This document shows positions 59,668-64,000 of a DNA stretch of 64,000 nt, in pieces. Within the stretch, counting starts at the first letter, position 1; the number at the start of each line of letters is the position of its first letter. This DNA is from Palsa-506 sp963755815 (GTDB lineage Bacteria; Actinomycetota; Actinomycetes; Streptosporangiales; Streptosporangiaceae), in NCBI GenBank assembly GCA_963755815.1, contig CAVWLF010000011.1, positions 62,001-126,000 of the forward strand. Direction: 5' to 3'. The translations under genes were made by a program, and so were the position numbers. Below the pieces are notes generated by a model that was not told the origin of the DNA, did not search any database, and saw only the letters and a list, made by a program, of their open reading frames with translations.

Positions 59668-60282
59668 TTGGCCCCGATCAGGACCACTAACCGAATAATG
59701 TCCAGAATCACCTTCGCGGTAACAGGAGCAGCCGTCGCCCTGGCGGCTACCGCGACCGGCGCGGCCGCATTCTCGGCCGGCGCCCCGAACAGCCCGACCC
59801 ACTCAGCCAGCGCCGCGTATAGCCCGGCGCACCCGGCCAGCACGGCCCGGGTCATCGCGGCAGCGGCCGCGACCAGGCCCGGCTCCAGCCGGGCCGGCGC
59901 CCATCAGGCCGGCGCCGCCACCCTGGACGGCTCCGCACGGCCGCTCCTGCTCGCGTCTAGCCGCCACCACCACCACCACCGCACGCCACGGCAGAAGGCC
60001 CGGCGGATGCTGCGCAGGAAGGGCTGGTCATCCAGTTACCAGTTCCCGTACCTGAACCGGCTCTGGGACCGGGAAAGCAGCTGGAATGTGCACGCGGACA
60101 ATCCGTACTCCGGCGCCTACGGGATCCCGCAGGCGGTCCCCGGCTCCAAGATGGAAAGCGCCGGGCCGGACTGGCAGAGCAGCGCGGGGACGCAGATCCG
60201 CTGGGGCCTGGACTACATCAGGGCCAGGTACAACTCCCCGCGCCGGGCCTGGTTCCACGAAGAGGCGGACGGCTGGTACTAG
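59668..60282 (+). CDS. Secreted transglycosylase-like (APF/SLT-type) cell-wall protein
   Basis: The protein has 204 residues: a signal peptide (ITFAVTGAAVALAATATGAAAFS), an Ala/Ser-rich low-complexity region, a five-His run (about 100), then a lysozyme-like domain (about 120-204: LNRLWDRESSWNVHADNPYSGAYGIPQAVPGSKM with the catalytic Glu in R-E-S-S-W; QIRWGLDYIRARY). It matches the aggregation-promoting-factor C-terminal type of muralytic enzyme. The TTG at 59668 was chosen for AGAGG upstream; an ATG at 59698 gives the same mature protein. Confidence 0.85.
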   Translation: MAPIRTTNRIMSRITFAVTGAAVALAATATGAAAFSAGAPNSPTHSASAAYSPAHPASTARVIAAAAATRPGSSRAGAHQAGAATLDGSARPLLLASSRHHHHHRTPRQKARRMLRRKGWSSSYQFPYLNRLWDRESSWNVHADNPYSGAYGIPQAVPGSKMESAGPDWQSSAGTQIRWGLDYIRARYNSPRRAWFHEEADGWY

Positions 60283-60381
60283 CCGCGCGGCCGGGCTGGT
60301 CACTGAAGGCCGGCCGGTACTGAAGGCCGGCTGGTCCTGGCGGCCGGCCGGGCACCAGAGACGCCGGCTGTTCCTAGCGAT

Positions 60382-60416
60382 CACGGTGACCCGCCCGCCA
60401 TGGGCGGGTCACCGTG
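60382..60416. terminator. Perfect 15-bp bidirectional hairpin
   Basis: cacggtgacccgccc, 5-nt loop, gggcgggtcaccgtg between convergent genes. The right arm overlaps the stop codon of the GNAT gene. A clear bidirectional terminator. Confidence 0.8.
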
Positions 60417-61011
60417 CCGCTCGCCACATCGTGGTGAGGATCGCACCGTCGGGCGGGCAGCTGACTTCGCCAATCGGCTCGAAGCCCACGCTGGCATAAC
60501 GGCGGTCGTTGGCCGGATTGGACGACTCAAGGTAGGCCGGCCGGTGCTCGGCGTCGATCAGCTCAAGATTCTGCGCGAGCAGCCGCATCCCGAAACCGTG
60601 GCCGCGATGGCCGGGGTGGGTACCGAACAGCGTCAGGAAATAGTGCGGCTCCCCGGCCGGGTGCGCCGCGTGGATCGTGTCCAGCAGCTCAAAGTAGACC
60701 CCGGCGGACGGCCCGAGATGCTCGGCCGCCAGCCCGGCGGCGCGCTCCTCCTGCTGCGGCGTCATCCCCGTCCCGCCCGGCGGGATCCAGATGGCGACGG
60801 CCTCGCCGCCCGTCGTCAGCCACGTCGCGGGATACCTCAGCGCGCCATCCACGAACGGCCGCCACATCGCTTCGTGATGAGCGGTCCCGCCGCCGGGCCG
60901 CGCCAGGGCCGGCTTCCAGACCGGATCCTCCGCGAAGGCCAGCGCGATGATCGTGGTGATGCGGCCCGCGTCAGCCGCCGTCGCGCGCCGCGCGGAAACT
61001 CCGCTGTCCAT
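60409..61011 (-). CDS. GNAT-family N-acetyltransferase
   Basis: The protein has 200 residues. An N-terminal RRATAADAGRITTIIALAFAEDPVW segment is followed by the acetyl-CoA-binding strand/helix HYFLTLFGTHPGHRGHGFGMRLLAQNLE (R/Q-x-x-G-x-G/A variant) and AYLESSNPANDRRYASVGFEPIGE. It acetylates a small molecule or protein N-terminus. The ATG at 61011 has GGAGG upstream and follows the flavoprotein gene by 31 bp, so the two may be co-transcribed. Confidence 0.88.
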   Translation of the reverse strand: MDSGVSARRATAADAGRITTIIALAFAEDPVWKPALARPGGGTAHHEAMWRPFVDGALRYPATWLTTGGEAVAIWIPPGGTGMTPQQEERAAGLAAEHLGPSAGVYFELLDTIHAAHPAGEPHYFLTLFGTHPGHRGHGFGMRLLAQNLELIDAEHRPAYLESSNPANDRRYASVGFEPIGEVSCPPDGAILTTMWRAAR

Positions 61012-61042
61012 CTGCCCGCCTCCGCATCTTCCGGCCGTTCCA

Positions 61043-63487
61043 TCAGCTGCGTACCCTGACCCCCGCCGGGTCGTACAGCGGCGCGTCGTGCCGGGTAGCC
61101 GGGTAGCGCTCCCCGGCCACCTCCACCACGAACTCAGTCTCGCCGGCCAGCGCGGCCGGCAGGTACGCGGAGAAAATGTTCCGGCCCACCGTGTACCCGT
61201 ACCCGGCGCTGCGGACGCTGACCGCAAGCTCCCGGGCGGGATGGGCCAGCAGTTCGCCGCCGTGCATGACCACATCGGCTGACGCGGTGAACCAGCACAG
61301 CCGCTCCGACGGCCCCGCGTCCCGGATCTTCCGCAGGGCCGGCCCGGCCAGCAGCCCGGGCTTGTCCGGGCGGACCGCGAAGCCGAGCCCGGCCGCATAG
61401 GGGTTGTCGTCGGCATTGACGTCCGCGGACCAGGCCAGGTACTGCTTCTCCAGCCGCAGCGAGTTGACCGCCCGGTAGCCGACGTCCCGGATCCCGGCGC
61501 CCGCGCCGGCCGCCAGCAGGCGGTCGTACAGGTCGCGCAGGTACTCGGCCGGGACGTGGAACTCCCAGCCAAGCTCGCCGGTGTAGCTGGCCCGCAGGGC
61601 CAGCACCGGCGCATGGCCCAGGTCGATCCGCCGGGCGGTCATGTACCCGAACGCCTCGCTGCTGATGTCGCTGCGGGTCACCTGCCGGGCCACCTCGCGG
61701 GCCAGCGGGCCGGTGAGGCTCAGCACCCCGTACGCCGACGTGACATCGCGGATCGCCACCGAGCCGTCCTGCGGCGCGTGCCGCCGGAGGAACGAGATGT
61801 CATGACGACCGAAGCCCGCGCCGGTAACGAGGTAGAACTCCTCGGCTCCTAGCCTGGTCACGGTGAGGTCGGCCTCGATGCCGCCGCGAGAGTTCAGCAG
61901 CTGGGTATAGACGATCTTGCCGGGGCGGACATCGATGTCCGCGCCCGCCACCTGCTGCAGCAGCGGCAGCGCACCCGGCCCGGTGATCTCGAACTTCGAA
62001 AACGAGCTCATGTCGATGATGCCGACCGCCTCGCGGACCGCCCGGTGCTCGGCGCCGATATGCGGCCAGGCGTTGCTGCGGCCGAAGGTCAGCTCCTCTT
62101 CGGGGCCCGTGCCAGCCGGCCCGGCGCTAGCCGGGCCGGTGCCGGGCGGCAGGAACCAGTTGGCGCGTTCCCAGCCGAACTTCGTCCCGCACGCGGCGCC
62201 GCGGGCGCGCAGCACGTCATACAGCGGGCTGCGCCGCTGCCCGCGCGGCGCCGAGAGCTCCCGGTTCGGGTAGGCCACCTGGTAGTAGTGCGCGTAGGCC
62301 TCGATGCAGCGTTGCTCAAGGTAGGCGGGCACATTGTGCGGGGCGCCGAACCGCCGGACGTCGAACGGCCACAGGTCCAGGCCGGGGTCCCCGTCGATGA
62401 TCCAGGCCGCCATCGCGTGGCCCGCCCCGCCCGCCGCGGCGATCCCCGCCGAGAACCCGCAGCAGTGGTACATGTTGTCCAGGTCCTCGGTGACGCCCAT
62501 CAGCGGTTCCGCGTCCGGGGAGAACGGGATCGGGCCGTTCACCCAGGTCCGGATGCCGGCCTCGGCGGTGACCGGGATCCGTCTCGCGGCCGCGCCGGCG
62601 ATCGGCTCGAACCGCTCGTGGTCCGGCGGCAGCAGCTCGGGCCCCAGGTCATAGGGGATGGCCGGCCACGGGGCGCGGGTGCCGTCCTCCCAGCCGCCGA
62701 TGGCCAGGCCGCCCGTTTCCGGCTTGACGTAGAAACGGCCATCGGGGTCCCGGAAGGTCGGCAGCCCGGCGGGCAGCCCGGGGATCTGGTCGGTGACCAC
62801 GTACTGGTGCTCGACGGCTCCGACGGCGACCTCCGAGCCGGCCAGCCGGGCCGTCTGCGCCCCCCACATACCGGTCGCATTGACGACGATGTCGCACTCG
62901 ATCCGGCCCAGGTCGGTCACGACACCGGCCACCCGGCGCCCGTTAATCTCGATAGTCGTTGCCCGGCAGCCTTGGATGATCCGGACTCCCGCGGCCCGGC
63001 AGCCGGTCGCGAAGGACTGGGTGAGCTGGCTCGGATCGGCGTAGCCGTCCGACGGGACCCAGGTCGCGCCGCGGACGCCGTCGGTGCTCAGCAGCGGGAA
63101 GAGGTCGCGCGCCTCGCCGGCCGAGATCAGCTCAACGTCGAAGCCGAAGCTCCTGGCCGCGGTCACCAGCCGCCGCAGTTCCGCCCAGCGCGCGTCGCTG
63201 GCCGCGACCCTGATGCTGCCGACCGGGCGCCAGCCGGTCGGGTAGCCGGTCTCCCGCTCCAGCGACTCGTAGGTCGCCGTACTCGATCGCATCAGCCGGG
63301 TCAGGTTGCTGGAGCTGCGCAGCTGGCCCACCAGCCCGGCCGCGTGCCAGGTGCTGCCCTCGGTCAGCCGCCTGCGCTCCAGCACGGTCACGTCGGTCTT
63401 GCCCCGCCGGGCCAGCTGATAGGCGATGCTGCAGCCGATCACGCCGCCGCCGATGATCACGATCTCACTGCGCCCGGGCAGATCCAT
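61043..63487 (-). CDS. FAD-dependent dimethylglycine/sarcosine dehydrogenase-like protein with GcvT domain
   Basis: The protein has 814 residues. An N-terminal DAO-type FAD domain (about 1-380; IVIIGGGVIGCSIAYQLA) has H48 in STWHAAGLVGQL, the histidine that carries covalent FAD in dimethylglycine dehydrogenases. A FAO/GcvT folate-binding part (about 420-814; FEITGPGALPLLQQVAG, LRASYTGELGWEFHVPAEYL) follows. It would oxidatively demethylate N-methyl glycines, passing the methyl group to tetrahydrofolate. It diverges from an MFS gene by 139 bp, possibly its substrate transporter. Confidence 0.9.
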   Translation of the reverse strand: MDLPGRSEIVIIGGGVIGCSIAYQLARRGKTDVTVLERRRLTEGSTWHAAGLVGQLRSSSNLTRLMRSSTATYESLERETGYPTGWRPVGSIRVAASDARWAELRRLVTAARSFGFDVELISAGEARDLFPLLSTDGVRGATWVPSDGYADPSQLTQSFATGCRAAGVRIIQGCRATTIEINGRRVAGVVTDLGRIECDIVVNATGMWGAQTARLAGSEVAVGAVEHQYVVTDQIPGLPAGLPTFRDPDGRFYVKPETGGLAIGGWEDGTRAPWPAIPYDLGPELLPPDHERFEPIAGAAARRIPVTAEAGIRTWVNGPIPFSPDAEPLMGVTEDLDNMYHCCGFSAGIAAAGGAGHAMAAWIIDGDPGLDLWPFDVRRFGAPHNVPAYLEQRCIEAYAHYYQVAYPNRELSAPRGQRRSPLYDVLRARGAACGTKFGWERANWFLPPGTGPASAGPAGTGPEEELTFGRSNAWPHIGAEHRAVREAVGIIDMSSFSKFEITGPGALPLLQQVAGADIDVRPGKIVYTQLLNSRGGIEADLTVTRLGAEEFYLVTGAGFGRHDISFLRRHAPQDGSVAIRDVTSAYGVLSLTGPLAREVARQVTRSDISSEAFGYMTARRIDLGHAPVLALRASYTGELGWEFHVPAEYLRDLYDRLLAAGAGAGIRDVGYRAVNSLRLEKQYLAWSADVNADDNPYAAGLGFAVRPDKPGLLAGPALRKIRDAGPSERLCWFTASADVVMHGGELLAHPARELAVSVRSAGYGYTVGRNIFSAYLPAALAGETEFVVEVAGERYPATRHDAPLYDPAGVRVRS

Positions 63488-63626
63488 GCCCGCTCTCCCG
63501 TCGCCGGATTGGCCGGCCAGCTCGCACTGGACCGGTGCTCCCCATGGTCTCCTGATGACCGCGAGTTTGCCGTGTCACGGCTCGGGTAGTCGGGCGTCCA
63601 TCTCAGCCACATGAGGAGGTCGGCCG

Positions 63627-64000
63627 ATGGTGTCGGAGACGAGGGACGCGCAGCCTTCCGAGCGGAACCCGCTGGCTGAGCTGGATGACCGCATCCCGAC
63701 GAGCTTCTACTGGTACCTGGCCGTCCTCGCGTGCGTGGGCGGATTCCTATTCGGCTACGACACGTCCAACATCGGCTCCGCCCTGCCCTTCATTCCGTAC
63801 CACCTGTCCAGTTTCGCGACCGGCTACCTGGTGGCCGGAGCATCCCTGGGCGCGGCCGCGGGCGCCCTGGTCGCCGGGCCGCTGACCGATCACTTCGGGC
63901 GCAAGTCGCTGCTCATTGCCGACGCCGCGATCTACGCTATCGGGGCGATCTTGTCGGCGGTAACCGTGAATGCGTTCATGCTGCTGGCCTCCCGCACGCT
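63627..64000 (+). CDS. MFS transporter, sugar-porter-like (C-terminus beyond window)
   Basis: The 124 complete codons visible begin MVSETRDAQPSERNPLAELDDRI, then TM1 YLAVLACVGGFLFGYDTSNIG (G-G-F-L-F-G-Y-D signature of the sugar porter family) and GPLTDHFGRKSLL between TM2 and TM3. GAGGAGGT lies eight bases upstream of the ATG. It diverges from the dimethylglycine-dehydrogenase-like gene. The remainder, about 350 residues, is outside the window. Confidence 0.88.
   Translation, partial: MVSETRDAQPSERNPLAELDDRIPTSFYWYLAVLACVGGFLFGYDTSNIGSALPFIPYHLSSFATGYLVAGASLGAAAGALVAGPLTDHFGRKSLLIADAAIYAIGAILSAVTVNAFMLLASRT

Noticed and set aside
1..64000. tRNA, rRNA, transposase, integrase, attachment sites or genomic-island borders
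   Set aside because: None recognised on either strand; composition is uniformly high-GC apart from short promoter regions.

Overview
The window is very GC-rich, with GTG/TTG starts alongside ATG and dense ATGA/GTGA stop-start overlaps. It carries WhiB, an ANTAR/GAF regulator, a SigB/F-type sigma factor, SpoIIE/STAS/anti-sigma modules, DUF3618 and actinobacterial holin-X proteins. This points to a chromosomal segment of a high-GC actinomycete (Actinomycetota, Streptomyces/Streptosporangiales-like). The exact genus cannot be read from the sequence. No tRNA, rRNA, CRISPR array, transposase, integrase or phage gene was recognised.

Region 1 (1-8.3 kb, minus strand) is a catabolic cluster: an APC permease, two FGGY sugar/polyol kinases (one cut by the window edge), an AraM-type glycerol-1-phosphate-dehydrogenase-like enzyme, an AraL/NagD-type HAD phosphatase and a small TIM-barrel protein of unknown function. 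From the second kinase to the window edge every reading frame is joined to the next by a 4-nt ATGA or GTGA overlap. Three of the joined frames are micro-ORFs of 8, 21 and 56 codons; the last is made of 24-bp tandem repeats.

Region 2 (8.3-17.0 kb, plus strand) is a complete bacterial microcompartment (BMC) operon of the Rhodococcus/Mycobacterium (RMM, aminoacetone/1-amino-2-propanol) type: class III PLP enzyme, PduP/EutE-like acylating aldehyde dehydrogenase with a C-terminal cargo helix, tandem-domain BMC-T, an unknown protein with a cargo-like N-terminal helix, BMC-P, BMC-H, a second BMC-T, APH-type kinase, SDR and a GntR/UTRA regulator. The two clusters diverge from a shared AT-richer control region (about 8.22-8.32 kb) holding a palindrome and two plausible promoters.

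Region 3 (17-36.7 kb) mixes a sulfotransferase, an ECF sigma/anti-sigma pair, MsrB, a secreted beta-propeller lactonase-like protein and an aquaporin. A general-stress set follows (holin-X/DUF3618, GAF-ANTAR, SigB/F-like sigma factor, tiny membrane proteins), then GH15 and GH9 glycosidases, an SDR, and partner-switching regulators (MEDS-HATPase, STAS, ANTAR-GAF-PAS-SpoIIE). Several stress genes are preceded by a GTT(T/A)-N14/15-GGG promoter pattern.

Region 4 (36.7-46.9 kb) has a giant HAMP-repeat hybrid histidine kinase, a seven-gene Mrp/Mbh-type cation/proton antiporter operon with only one large antiporter-like subunit, and a PAS-GAF-SpoIIE phosphatase.

Region 5 (47-64 kb) has topoisomerase IB, a CorA transporter whose C-terminal tail appears to run through a terminator and antisense to a 24-codon membrane peptide gene, CYTH-CHAD, a tandem pair of paralogous proteins with Asp-rich repeats, VOC, a universal stress protein, two MFS transporters (one cut by the window end), WhiB, a DmpA-type peptidase, a secreted transglycosylase-like protein, a GNAT acetyltransferase and a dimethylglycine/sarcosine-dehydrogenase-like flavoprotein.
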